A program made the translations under genes and the position numbers. 64,000 nucleotides of DNA from Bufo bufo. Taxonomy: Eukaryota; Chordata; Amphibia; Anura; Bufonidae. Below are positions 10,418-20,242 of the stretch, piece after piece. The notes under the pieces are model-generated. The model saw only the letters and a list, made by a program, of their open reading frames with translations. It did no database searches and had not been told where the DNA came from. Within the stretch, counting starts at the first letter, position 1. The number at the start of each line of letters is the position of its first letter. The stretch lies in contig NC_053392.1 in assembly GCF_905171765.1 (NCBI RefSeq), positions 445,250,837 through 445,314,836 of the forward strand, written 5' to 3'.

Positions 10418-12060
10418 TAGTGTTGAGCGCGAATATTCAAATAACAAATTTTTATCTCGAATATCGCTACTTCGAGATTTTGCGAATATTTCTAATATAG
10501 TTCTATATATTTGCGAAATCGAATATTGTTTTTTTGTTTTTTTTTTCATCTGAAAATATATGATTCCTCCCTGCTTCTTGCTTGTCGGTCAATGAGCCAT
10601 TGGCCCACAAGCAACTGAATTGAAGCTGGAAGGAATCACGTTTTCAGATGGACCAAATATGACGAATATTCGAAATAAAGAATATATTGCTGTATATTCG
10701 ATTTTAGAATATTCGTCCTATTCTAATCTAAACCAATAATCTCGATTATAATATTCGAGTTCACGAATATTACAACAGAAAAATCATAATGGTTAATACG
10801 TGTGCCCGACCGCATGACATCACTAGTACGTCACCTGAGGTGACTCACCTCATGCAGATCGTGACGATAAATTGTTTTCACTGGACTCTCCACTCCAGAC
10901 ACTTAGTCAGTATAATGTGCTCGGCAAAGATCATAAGACACCGCTTTATAAAAGCCGAGGATGAAATCATCATAGCCGTAAGTAATATTACAGTACTTTC
11001 GCATGCATGTCAGAACAATTATTATAAGTTGATCGAGTCTAGCGAAATATTCGTAAATTCGAATATTTTTTTTTAATGAAATTTTTTATATATTTTTTTA
11101 TGGTAAAAATAGATAATACAGATTCACAGCACTATGTTTGTAGCCTGTATGTATGGACAACAGATACATTTATATCACATGCACAGCACATAGCACGTCC
11201 ATTTTCCTGTCACTCAATATATACCACACACTATATACGGTACCATACACTATATACCATACACACACTATATATATATATAGATTATATTTTATGTCCA
11301 TGAGCTTTCTTTGTCTCACCGTATTTGCGGTTTCATTTAGCGTTACCCAGGGTGCACCACGGTGATGCAAACCCGCTGTACACCCAATACTGTACCGTCA
11401 CTTCACTAGACAAGTACATCGCAGCTTAGCCGGCCAATATCCAATTGCTCCCTCAGACCCCACACACATAGAATCGCATTACAATCCGATCTTATAACGG
11501 TAACATTCAATCTAATATTTCCCCTTTAAAGACGTAACTACTTTTTGCAGGTTTGTTGAGGACATATGTTTTAAAATTTTGAATGTAAAAAATTGGAAGT
11601 ATATGCTTGCATCTTTATATTGCAGCGTTTGTTGGTGCGGGGATACGCCCTAACCAAGAAGAGAGTGGAAAAGCGGGCCATCCTGAGGTCTCTCCATGCC
11701 GAGTTATTTATGAAATTTTCCTTGTGGCACAAATATGTTGAACTACAGAAGAAGTGGTGCGATCTGAAGAGGTTTAAGCCCAAACTTGAGATGAGCAAAC
11801 GATTATGTCCAGGTACAATATTTACATAACTTTTGTATCTCTCTTTACAACACTATGTAATGTATATATTCAGTTATGCTGCTAATCTGTACAGATGTAG
11901 TTGGGATAACACACAACCTCTTAACTCATTGCGTTATCTAGAAACAAAAGCCATTGTTAAAAAATAGTGTAACGCATTTAATTGCATTTTGTTTAAATAA
12001 CACATCTCCTAAAGGATCTGTGTTAAATCTACTACATCCGTATTTCATCCCTTTAAAAAT
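10418..12060 (+). mobile_element. AATATT-palindrome element, left inverted arm
   Basis: The arm begins TAGTGTTGAGCGCGAATATT, a hAT-like terminus, followed by dense CGAATATTCG-type palindromes to about 11070. A single predicted exon (11626-11812) follows, and homology continues to about 12060, ending near CTACTACATCCGTATTTCAT. The arm is homologous in inverted orientation to pieces of 21170-27967, for example CTGTTGTCCATAC and ATAGTGCTGTGA blocks, and the GGGTGCACCACGG block. Divergence is considerable, so this is an old pair or an element with very long inverted repeats. No transposase is present. Superfamily is inferred from the terminus only. Confidence 0.6.
11626..11812 (+). pseudogene. 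Myb/SANT-like exon, left copy
   Basis: A predicted internal exon, bounded by TTATATTGCAG before 11626 and AG|GTACAAT after 11812. It encodes about 62 residues including KRVEKRAILRSLHAEL and LQKKWCDLKR, ending RLCPG. The helix-rich, basic sequence with a conserved Trp looks like a Myb/SANT or trihelix DNA-binding domain, the kind encoded beside transposases in Harbinger and other DNA transposons. A second copy lies in inverted orientation at 21405-21597 with the same splice borders. The upstream donor in this copy reads CACCGTATT instead of CACTGTAAGTATT, so it seems to have lost splicing. Function is inferred. Confidence 0.5.
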
Positions 12061-12214
12061 GATTACTTAATACCCAGTGTGACGCGTACAAAATCACCCG
12101 CTTACATCATACATCTCTACCTCGCTGAGATTGTATATATATATAGTTATACACACAGTGCAGTACAGATGTATGATCTCACCGGATGATTTCATACGTT
12201 TCACAGACACACAC

Positions 12215-12257
<43 letters not shown>

Positions 12258-12286
12258 TTTTTGTTTATATATACATAAAATGCAAG
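12061..12286. repeat. AT-rich spacer with (TA)n microsatellite
   Basis: No gene is visible. A TA dinucleotide run at about 12219-12254 dominates the segment. It ends at the 15-bp target duplication of the palindromic insertion. Confidence 0.6.
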
Positions 12287-12301
12287 CATCATTCAGTATT
12301 T
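12287..12301. repeat. Target-site duplication, left copy
   Basis: CATCATTCAGTATTT here is repeated exactly at 16045-16059. The two copies bracket the whole 3.74 kb palindromic insertion, and the bases outside them differ. A 15-bp duplication fits target-primed reverse transcription. Confidence 0.85.
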
Positions 12302-13170
12302 GGAAAAAGAGTAGACTGGGCACACCTTGGATATTGGAAACTACTATTTATTAATTAATGAGTATTTAGGGATAAGAACACCAAAATATAATAGAAGTCA
12401 CTATCACACTATTGGACAACATACATATTGAGACTTCTGCGTATCAGTGATCGGGATGAAGCTGAACTGGTCACCGCCGCGATGTTGGCAGACCCGACAG
12501 CCTCACTCCAGTCCCTGCATAGGCAGAGGGTATAAATTATATAAATATTTGGATTTTAATAAACAACAGTGTATTAACAGTATAATATGATAATAAAATG
12601 CAGTGGCAAATAAAATACGGTGTGGTATCGATACAATATAATTCAGGTGACAATATAAGAATTTATGAATATATAAATATATAAAAAAGGAAATTCGTTG
12701 ATCCTGAGGATTTCCCAATGTCCAAATGGGCCAAGATGCCCACAGGTTCGTTATGGCAATGTAAATGGACAAGGTGATGTTGTAATTAATACCAACATAA
12801 AATCACTTGATTTGTTCAGTCATTAGACCAGCGGCGTCCCGCTAGCGGTCTGAAATAAATCCGATAATTGGACAGTAGTACAAATAGGAACGTTCTTACC
12901 GATGCTGGAGGTTTCTCGCAATGGAGAGAAACCTCTGCCGTCTGTCGAAACTTGATCCCGGTTTAACTGCAGTCGGGTAGAACTCACAGTGGGTACTATG
13001 GATCACCTGTTAGCAGTCGAATCACTGCACGAGGTCCCGCTTGTTTGAGTCCAAATGAAGTATCCCAACCTTCCGGGTAGAGGTTTCAGATCAGCTGTGT
13101 TTGGTAACTCGGCTTAGAATTGTTCCTCTATGAAGTCAATGCGGTGCACTCGCATGTAGTAGAATTGGGG

Positions 13171-13228
13171 GGTCAGACCAGACGCGTTTCGGGGTTAGAG
13201 TGTCCCCTTCCTCAGTGGCTATCCGACC
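13171..13228 (-). ncRNA. Hammerhead ribozyme, left arm (minus strand)
   Basis: The minus strand is identical over 58 nt to the ribozyme at 15022-15079, including the CTGAGGA and GAAA core boxes and the GTC cleavage triplet. It lies in the opposite orientation, so transcripts entering the palindrome from either side would contain one active-strand copy. Self-cleavage is predicted, not shown. Confidence 0.7.
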
Positions 13229-15021
13229 ACCCCTAGAGACCATTCTTTTATACTTTAACAAGGAGTTTTGCAAACCCCGGTTCGGACTTTGTTTCCGGAA
13301 GTCCTGTGAAAATCCTTATACCGTCAGGGAATAATCCTTATAAGTGTCACAATACCGTTTTACTTATTCTGTTTATTCAAAGTACTATTATTATATTCAC
13401 GCATTTCTACAACGGTGGTCTTTTGTGTATTTGTTGCAGTAAATAACAGTGGGTTGTATCGTTGCGATTCATTTGCGTTTTCCTTATCGCCTCCAGCCGT
13501 CCAAATGATTGCATATAGACTGCTACATGTGTAGATATGTAGTGTATCACATATAAAGGACATTTCAAAGATATTGTAACATTTGTCTGACCATTCCACC
13601 GCTATATATAGGGGAACTTTTTGCACACGGAAAATCCTTTGAAAAAAATTTTCAATACGAATCCCATGCAGATCCAAAAAGTTGTATTAATAAACACATA
13701 ATTCCAAAAAGATATATATATATATATATATATAAAAATTCATATATAAAAATTAATAAAATAAGTAAGAATAATTTAATAAAATAATTCCTATGTTTTT
13801 ATATAAAAATAATTCGTATAAAAATAAAAATAATTTCTATATGTCTATTTAAAAATTGGCACAAACAGGAGATTTGGTTGGGTAGACAAAACAAACTCGT
13901 GCCATGAACAGTCGTGTTCATGGCACGAGTTTGTTTTGTCTACCCAACCAAATCTCCTGTTTGTGCCAATTTTTAAATAGACATATAGAAATTATTTTTA
14001 TTTTTATTTTTATACGAATTATTTTTATATAAAAACATAGGAATTATTTTATTAAATTATTCTTACTTATTTTATTAATTTTTATATATGAATTTTTATA
14101 TATATATATATATATTTTTGGAATTATGTGTTTATTAATACAACTTTTTGGATCTGCATGGGATTCGTATTGAAAATTTTATCTAATAATGTTGTGGAAC
14201 AAAAAAACTTTTTATGGAAGTAATTTATGGTCTTTTATTTATATACATATCTTTAGATCATACATAATATTATAAACAATACACCCATAAGGTCTGTGGA
14301 TATCGAGTATGTTTTGGATATCCATTTATATATACATAGACTACTGGAGTAAAGAACTAATATATGGATATATATATACACCCATATTTATTTCCTCTAT
14401 AAGGTATAGGGATATATAATTTTATAATGATATTAATATATGGTCCTTTAGAAATTAAGTAAAATATTTATATATTGTTAGTCTAGAATTATCTGCGTCT
14501 TTTTAACATAATTTCCTCTGCCCTATCTTAAACCTTTTATACATTTGTATATTCCTCTTTTCAAAAAACAATTTTACACAGGGAAGAGAAGAAGAAAAAA
14601 ATTTTTTTCAAAGGATTTTCCGTGTGCAAAAAGTTCCCCTATATATAGCGGTAGAATGGTCAGACAAATGTTACAATATCTTTGAAATGTCCTTTATATG
14701 TGATACACTACATATCTACACATGTAGCAGTCTATATGCAATCATTTGGACGGCTGGAGGCGATAAGGAAAACGCAAATGAATCGCAACGATACAACCCA
14801 CTGTTATTTACTGCAACAAATACACAAAAGACCACCGTTGTAGAAATGCGCGAATATAATAATAGTACTTTGAATAAACAGAATAAGTAAAACGGTATTG
14901 TGACACTTATAAGGATTATTCCCTGACGGTATAAGGATTTTCACAGGACTTCCGGAAACAAAGTCCGAACCGGGGTTTGCAAAACTCCTTGTTAAAGTAT
15001 AAAAGAATGGTCTCTAGGGGT

Positions 15022-15079
15022 GGTCGGATAGCCACTGAGGAAGGGGACACTCTAACCCCGAAACGCGTCTGGTCTGACC
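15022..15079 (+). ncRNA. Hammerhead ribozyme, type I with short stem III
   Basis: The core box CTGAGGA (15035-15041) fits CUGANGA. Stem II pairs GGGG (15043-15046) with CCCC (15056-15059) and is followed by GAAA (15060-15063). Stem III is the self-complementary ACGCGT, typical of Penelope-type hammerheads that act as dimers. The cleavage triplet is GTC, cutting after 15069. Stem I pairs CCA (15032-15034) with TGG (15070-15072) and GGTC (15022-15025) with GACC (15076-15079), with an internal loop between. One oddity is A15042 beside the stem, which would face C as an A-C pair or bulge out. A TATAAAAG motif lies about 25 bp upstream. Confidence 0.75.
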
Positions 15080-16044
15080 CCCCAATTCTACTACATGCGA
15101 GTGCACCGCATTGACTTCATAGAGGAACAATTCTAAGCCGAGTTACCAAACACAGCTGATCTGAAACCTCTACCCGGAAGGTTGGGATACTTCATTTGGA
15201 CTCAAACAAGCGGGACCTCGTGCAGTGATTCGACTGCTAACAGGTGATCCATAGTACCCACTGTGAGTTCTACCCGACTGCAGTTAAACCGGGATCAAGT
15301 TTCGACAGACGGCAGAGGTTTCTCTCCATTGCGAGAAACCTCCAGCATCGGTAAGAACGTTCCTATTTGTACTACTGTCCAATTATCGGATTTATTTCAG
15401 ACCGCTAGCGGGACGCCGCTGGTCTAATGACTGAACAAATCAAGTGATTTTATGTTGGTATTAATTACAACATCACCTTGTCCATTTACATTGCCATAAC
15501 GAACCTGTGGGCATCTTGGCCCATTTGGACATTGGGAAATCCTCAGGATCAACGAATTTCCTTTTTTATATATTTATATATTCATAAATTCTTATATTGT
15601 CACCTGAATTATATTGTATCGATACCACACCGTATTTTATTTGCCACTGCATTTTATTATCATATTATACTGTTAATACACTGTTGTTTATTAAAATCCA
15701 AATATTTATATAATTTATACCCTCTGCCTATGCAGGGACTGGAGTGAGGCTGTCGGGTCTGCCAACATCGCGGCGGTGACCAGTTCAGCTTCATCCCGAT
15801 CACTGATACGCAGAAGTCTCAATATGTATGTTGTCCAATAGTGTGATAGTGACTTCTATTATATTTTGGTGTTCTTATCCCTAAATACTCATTAATTAAT
15901 AAATAGTAGTTTCCAATATCCAAGGTGTGCCCAGTCTACTCTTTTTCCATATTTCTCTTCTCCCAGCAGCGGGGTGACGCTGCTAAAACTGAGAGCACCC
16001 TGTCTGGTGCATCAACCATCCTGTGCATCTAACTAAAATATTAT

Positions 16045-16059
16045 CATCATTCAGTATTT
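16045..16059. repeat. Target-site duplication, right copy
   Basis: CATCATTCAGTATTT matches 12287-12301 without mismatch. The insertion tail just before it reads AACTAAAATATTAT. Confidence 0.85.
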
Positions 16060-16132
16060 ATTTAAAAGGCCCCATCCATTTCATACATCCCCCACGTAAT
16101 TTGCATGGGATTATAGATTATACAGGGAGTGC

Positions 16133-17390
16133 AGAATTATTAGGCAAATGAGTATTTTGACAACATCATTTTCTTTATGCATGTTGTCTTACTCCAAGCT
16201 GTATAGGCTCGAAAGCCTACTACCAATTAAGCATATTAGGTGATGTGCATCTCTGTAATGAGAAGGGGTGTGGTCTAATGACATCAACACCCTATATTAG
16301 GTGTGCATAATTATTAGGCAACTTCCTTTCCTTTGGCAAAATGGGTCAAAAGAAGGACTTGACAGGCTCAGAAAAGTCAAAAATAGTGAGATATCTTGCA
16401 GAGGGATGCAGCACTCTTAAAATTGCAATGCTTCTGAAGCGTGATCATAGAACAATCAAGCGTTTCATTCAAAATAGTCAACAGGGTCGCAAGAAGCGTG
16501 TGGAAAAACCAAGGCACAAAATAACTGCCCATGAACTGAGAAAAGTCAAGCGTGCAGCTGCCAAGATGCCACTTGCCACCAGTTTGGCCTTATTTCAGAG
16601 CTACAACATCACTGGAGTGCCCAAAAGCACAAGGTGTGCAATACTCAGAGACATGGCCAAGGTAAGAAAGGCTGAAAGACGACCACCACTGAACAAGACA
16701 CACAAGCTGAAACATCAAGACTGGGCCAAGAAATATCTCAAGACTGATTTTTCTAAGGTTTTATGGACTGATGAAATGAGAGTGAGTCTTGATGGGCCAG
16801 ATGGATGGGCCCGTGGCTGGATTGGTAAAGGGCAGAGAGCTCCAGTCCGACTCAGACGCCAGCAAGGTGGAGGTGGAGTACTGGTTTGGGCTGGTATCAT
16901 CAAAGATGAGCTTGTGGGGCCTTTTCGGGTTGAGGATGGAGTCAAGCTCAACTCCCAGTCCTACTGCCAGTTTCTGGAAGACACCTTCTTCAAGCAGTGG
17001 TACAGGAAGAAGTCTGCATCCTTCAAGAAAAACATGATTTTCATGCAGGACAATGCTCCATCACACGCGTCCAAGTACTCCACAGCGTGGCTGGCAAGAA
17101 AGGGTATAAAAGAAGAAAATCTAATGACATGGCCTCCTTGTTCACCTGATCTGAACCCCATTGAGAACCTGTGGTCCATCATCAAATGTGAGATTTACAA
17201 GGAGGGAAAACAGTACACCTCTCTGAACAGTGTCTGGGAGGCTGTGGTTGCTGCTGCACGCAATGTTGATGGTGAACAGATCAAAACACTGACAGAATCC
17301 ATGGATGGCAGGCTTTTGAGTGTCCTTGCAAAGAAAGGTGGCTATATTGGTCACTGATTTGTTTTTGTTTTGTTTTTGAATGTCAGAAAT
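16133..17390 (+). mobile_element. Tc1-like element of DD37E (TRT) type, 3' truncated
   Basis: The left terminus CAGGGAGTGCAGAATTATTA follows a TA dinucleotide at 16131-16132. A leader of about 200 bp and an intact transposase gene follow. Sequence matching the element stops at about 17390, soon after the gene, and a C-rich tract takes over. No matching 3' inverted repeat is present, so this copy could not be excised by its own enzyme. Confidence 0.88.
16341..17357 (+). CDS. Intact Tc1-like transposase, DD37E
   Basis: This is a 338-residue open frame with no stop or frameshift. It encodes a Tc1/mariner transposase that would cut TIR DNA in the nucleus. The N-terminus holds a helix-turn-helix (LTGSEKSKIVRYLAEGCS, DHRTIKRFI) and the second DNA-binding half contains VPKSTRCAILRDMAKV. 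The catalytic triad is the Asp of VLWTDEM, the Asp of FMQDNAPSH and the Glu of NPIENLW. I counted 37 residues between the last two, which fits the DD37E (TRT) family. The start is the first ATG, about 210 bp inside the 5' terminus, as expected. Length fits the family. The 3' TIR is missing, so the gene could act only on other copies. Expression is unknown. Confidence 0.93.
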   Translation: MGQKKDLTGSEKSKIVRYLAEGCSTLKIAMLLKRDHRTIKRFIQNSQQGRKKRVEKPRHKITAHELRKVKRAAAKMPLATSLALFQSYNITGVPKSTRCAILRDMAKVRKAERRPPLNKTHKLKHQDWAKKYLKTDFSKVLWTDEMRVSLDGPDGWARGWIGKGQRAPVRLRRQQGGGGVLVWAGIIKDELVGPFRVEDGVKLNSQSYCQFLEDTFFKQWYRKKSASFKKNMIFMQDNAPSHASKYSTAWLARKGIKEENLMTWPPCSPDLNPIENLWSIIKCEIYKEGKQYTSLNSVWEAVVAAARNVDGEQIKTLTESMDGRLLSVLAKKGGYIGH

Positions 17391-17520
17391 CCCCCCCCAA
17401 GGCTCCAGAAATACCCCCCCCTCCCCATCCCCCCACCCTGCATACCTGGCCTGGAGCGGCCGCCACGAGGGGGCGTTAGGGCGCTCATGTCCCTCTCTTG
17501 GGTATTTCTCAAACCTTCAT
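17391..17520. other. C-rich junction segment
   Basis: Runs of C (AATACCCCCCCCTCCCC) and a GGCCGCC block fill this segment between the truncated Tc1 element and the L1 fragment. No gene is seen. It may be the 3' untranslated region of the minus-strand LINE, which would then start here. Confidence 0.4.
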
Positions 17521-19427
17521 CATATCAGATCCTGTTTGGTGTGAACTGTTATAATGGTATTTATTGTTTAAGAATGCTTGACAGTTTATTTGTTTATATT
17601 AGGGCATAGCCACAGCACGTGGGTGGTCATCAGTTCCAGTCAGGATATTTCTTCTCGCCATTTCCCCTCTCTGTGCGCCCATTTCTGTGGCATAGCTCAC
17701 CCCGCGCCGTTTCATGTCCTCAAAGTCTGTTATTCTTGCCATTAAGCTTTGCCATTCCTTTATTGTTGGCGATCTATCTTTCACCCATTGTCGCAGGATT
17801 ATTACCTTGGCCAACAGAAATCCCTTCAACCAGTAAATCTGTTCATTTTTGGTAGTTCTTTTTTTATACTCGGGGGGGAAAAAGTCCTAGCACGACTACT
17901 TGGATAGTTAAGGGGGGGCTATTCCCACCTTGTACCGCCATCGCCTGAAATATGCTACCCCAAAAGATCTTAATAACTGGGCAAACCCACAGCATATGCA
18001 CGAACCCTGCGGCTACAAGAGAGCATTTCAAGCAGCTAAATTCTTGACCCTTGTTACTATACATTTTAGATAAAAGACTCGGGGTAACGTACAAACGGTG
18101 TATTATTTTAAATTGTGTCAACCGGTGTTGTCGTGAGAGGGAAGCCTTCTTGATGTTTTGATATATTTCCCGCCATTGTGAAGGGTTACATTCCCCTATA
18201 TCCGCCTTCTATTTATCTACACTTTTAAATTTAGTGACAGTGCTTAGTTCCTCAGTAAATCTCCTATATATTAGTGAGATCTTAACTTTATTCCCTACTA
18301 TATTGTAGCAAAATAATAAAAACCTCTGAATGACTGTTATCAAAGGTATTTTTTTGAGCGTGCATGCTAATGCGTGTTGTAGTTGATAATATCTATAGTG
18401 TTGTAGTGCCGTTATTGGTGTCTGTTGAAACAGTTCCCCTATTAATTTAATTTTCCCTTTCGTGCATATATGTGAGACTAGCGTGATACCTCTTCGAGTC
18501 CAATAATCATTTTCGTTAAGTGTCAAGAATTCGGTTAACGCAGGGTTATCCCATAACGGGGAAAAGTTCAGAACTTGAGGGGCCTGGATAAGCACCTTGA
18601 TTTTATTCCAGGTCTTCTGTAGCGCAGCCCCAATGGGGCAGGAAACATCCGCACGCTCGAGAAGCCCGGATTCCAGTATACTGAATATATTATATGTATG
18701 CTGTTGACGTTGCCCTAAAATATGGGATAATAATACTCCATCCCCAGTATTAACGCACCACTGTAGTTGTGAGCACAAGTAATAAATTTGAAAGTGGGGC
18801 AGGCCTAGGCCACCATTACCTACCGCCATTCGCAAATATTGTAACTTAATATGGACCCTTTTTCTGCCCCATATCAGGTCATTTATCAATCGATCAATCA
18901 GATTGAAAACACTATCCTCAATCCAGGCAGGGCAGGAACTAACCGTGTACAGTATCCAAGGCAGCAGCACCATTTTAATCAGCGCGATCCTATTAATCTG
19001 CGAAAGCGGAAGTTTCTGCCAAACCCTTATTTTTTCCCTTATTTTCCCAACTAAAGGGGTGATATTTAGTATATTATAGTCCCTGATGGTATTGCTAATT
19101 TTTATCCCTAAGTAGTCTAGATGATCTGTTGGAGCAATGATTCTGACCCTGAGATCATTCGGGGGAGGCATCCGGTTCAGGGGGAAGAGTACAGACTTTA
19201 CCCAGTTTATCTCGTATCCGGCAATTCTACCAAATTCCTCTGTTATCCGCATAACATCTGGGACACTTCTCCATCCGTCATTCAGATAAAGCAATACATC
19301 GTCTGCATATAGACAGATCTTATTGTCCGTCCCTCTCCCCCCAAAACCCACTATGCAAGGGTCAGCCCGTATCCTACAGGCGAAGGGTTCCATGAAGATT
19401 GAAAAGAGGAGTGGAGAGAGGGGTTAT
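17521..19427 (-). mobile_element. L1-like LINE, 3' half (ORF2 only)
   Basis: The minus strand holds the second half of an L1-like ORF2 from the reverse-transcriptase core to the C-terminus. The 5' end is truncated within the reverse transcriptase, as is common for LINE insertions. The truncated edge adjoins the inside of a TAA-flanked MITE, so the LINE probably inserted into that MITE. It could be from the same family as the 5' half at 7433-10044, but no overlapping sequence allows a test. Confidence 0.85.
17599..19427 (-). pseudogene. LINE ORF2 reverse transcriptase C-terminal half
   Basis: Reading from 19427 down, the frame begins PLSPLLFSIFMEPFA (reverse-transcriptase motif before the active site). 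It continues to LYADDVLLYL, the catalytic Tyr-Ala-Asp-Asp box, then LDYLGIKI, GKIREKIRVW and NDLIWGRKR, ending near 18209. Two further open pieces, 17864-18121 (with CLKCSL and HMLWVCP, a Cys-rich C-terminal block) and 17599-17829, continue the protein after frame breaks. The fragment lacks the endonuclease and the first reverse-transcriptase motifs. The retained YADD box shows it came from an active polymerase. It is a dead 5'-truncated copy. Confidence 0.88.
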
Positions 19428-20239
19428 ATAACATGCCCACAGAAGTTCGGGCTTGGGATCGGTGTTCTGTAGATTGTATTATTTCCCCTTATAACATGGT
19501 TATAAGGGAAAATTATAGCACTCTGAATACAGAATGCATAGTAAACTAGCGCTGGAGGGGTTAAAAAAAAATAAAAATTATTTAACTCACCTTAGTCCAC
19601 TTGATAGCGCAGCCGACATCTCCTTCTGTATTCTTTCTTTAGGACCTGGGTAAAGGACCTTTGATGACGTCACTACGGTCATCACATGATCCATCACCAT
19701 GGTAAAAGATCATGTGATGTACCATGTGATGACCAGAGTGACGTCAAAGGTCCTTTACCCAGGTCCTAAAGAAAGAATACAGAAGGAGATGTCGGCTGCG
19801 CTATCAAGTGGACTAAGGTGAGTTAAATTATTTTTATTTTTTTTAACCCCTCCAGTGCTAGTTTACTATGCATTCTGTATTCAGAATGCTATTATTTTCC
19901 CTTATAACCATGTTATAAGGGAAAATAATAATAATGATCGGGTCTCCATCCCGATCGTCTCCTAGCAACCATGCGTGAAAATCGCACCGCATCCGCACTT
20001 GCTTGCGGATGCTTGCGATTTTCACGCAACCCCATTCACTTCTATGGTGCCTGCGTTGCGTGAAAAATGCAGAATATAGAGCATGCTGCGATTTTCACGC
20101 AACGCACAAGTGATGCGTGAAAATCACCGCTCATGTGAATAGCCCCATAGAAATGAATGGGTCGGTATTCAGTGCGGGTGCAATGCGTTCAACTCACGCA
20201 TCGCATCCGCGCGGAATACTCGCCCATGTGAAAGGGGCC
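19428..20239. mobile_element. Harbinger-like MITE, left end lost
   Basis: This copy matches 47990-48790, a complete element elsewhere in the window. It contains an inner foldback centred near 19700, with CCCTTATAACATGGTTATAA at both sides and complementary arms around TGATGACGTCA. A second part follows with GTGAAAATCGCACCGCATCC. It ends CGCCCATGTGAAAGGGGCC followed by TAA at 20240-20242, the same terminus type as the complete copy. The left about 170 bp are absent, cut by the LINE at 19427. Confidence 0.75.
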
Positions 20240-20242
20240 TAA

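Larger units (their letters stand above)
12302..16044. mobile_element. Palindromic Penelope-like insertion with two ribozymes
   Basis: The insertion is a giant inverted repeat. The left arm is 12302-13910, a 4-nt centre (GTCG) lies at 13911-13914, and the right arm is 13915-15948. A tail at 15949-16044 is present only on the right. Arms appear nearly identical wherever I compared them, apart from one 425-bp block (14181-14605) missing from the left arm. Each arm carries one hammerhead ribozyme. That, plus the long target duplication and inverted organisation, points to a Penelope-like retroelement terminal repeat. No reverse transcriptase is visible, so it is non-autonomous. The class call is inferred mainly from the ribozyme. 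Confidence 0.7.

Noticed and set aside
11201..11300. Tyr/Ile-rich frame from the CACTATATAC repeats
   Set aside because: Low-complexity microsatellite translation; no support as a gene.
12503..15747. Pairs of identical open frames (89 and about 88-105 residues) in the two arms, at 12503-12772/15478-15747 and 13360-13677/14624-14890
   Set aside because: Identity follows from the palindrome itself. The sequences are low-complexity, match no domain I know, and start at arbitrary sites, so they are not supported as genes.
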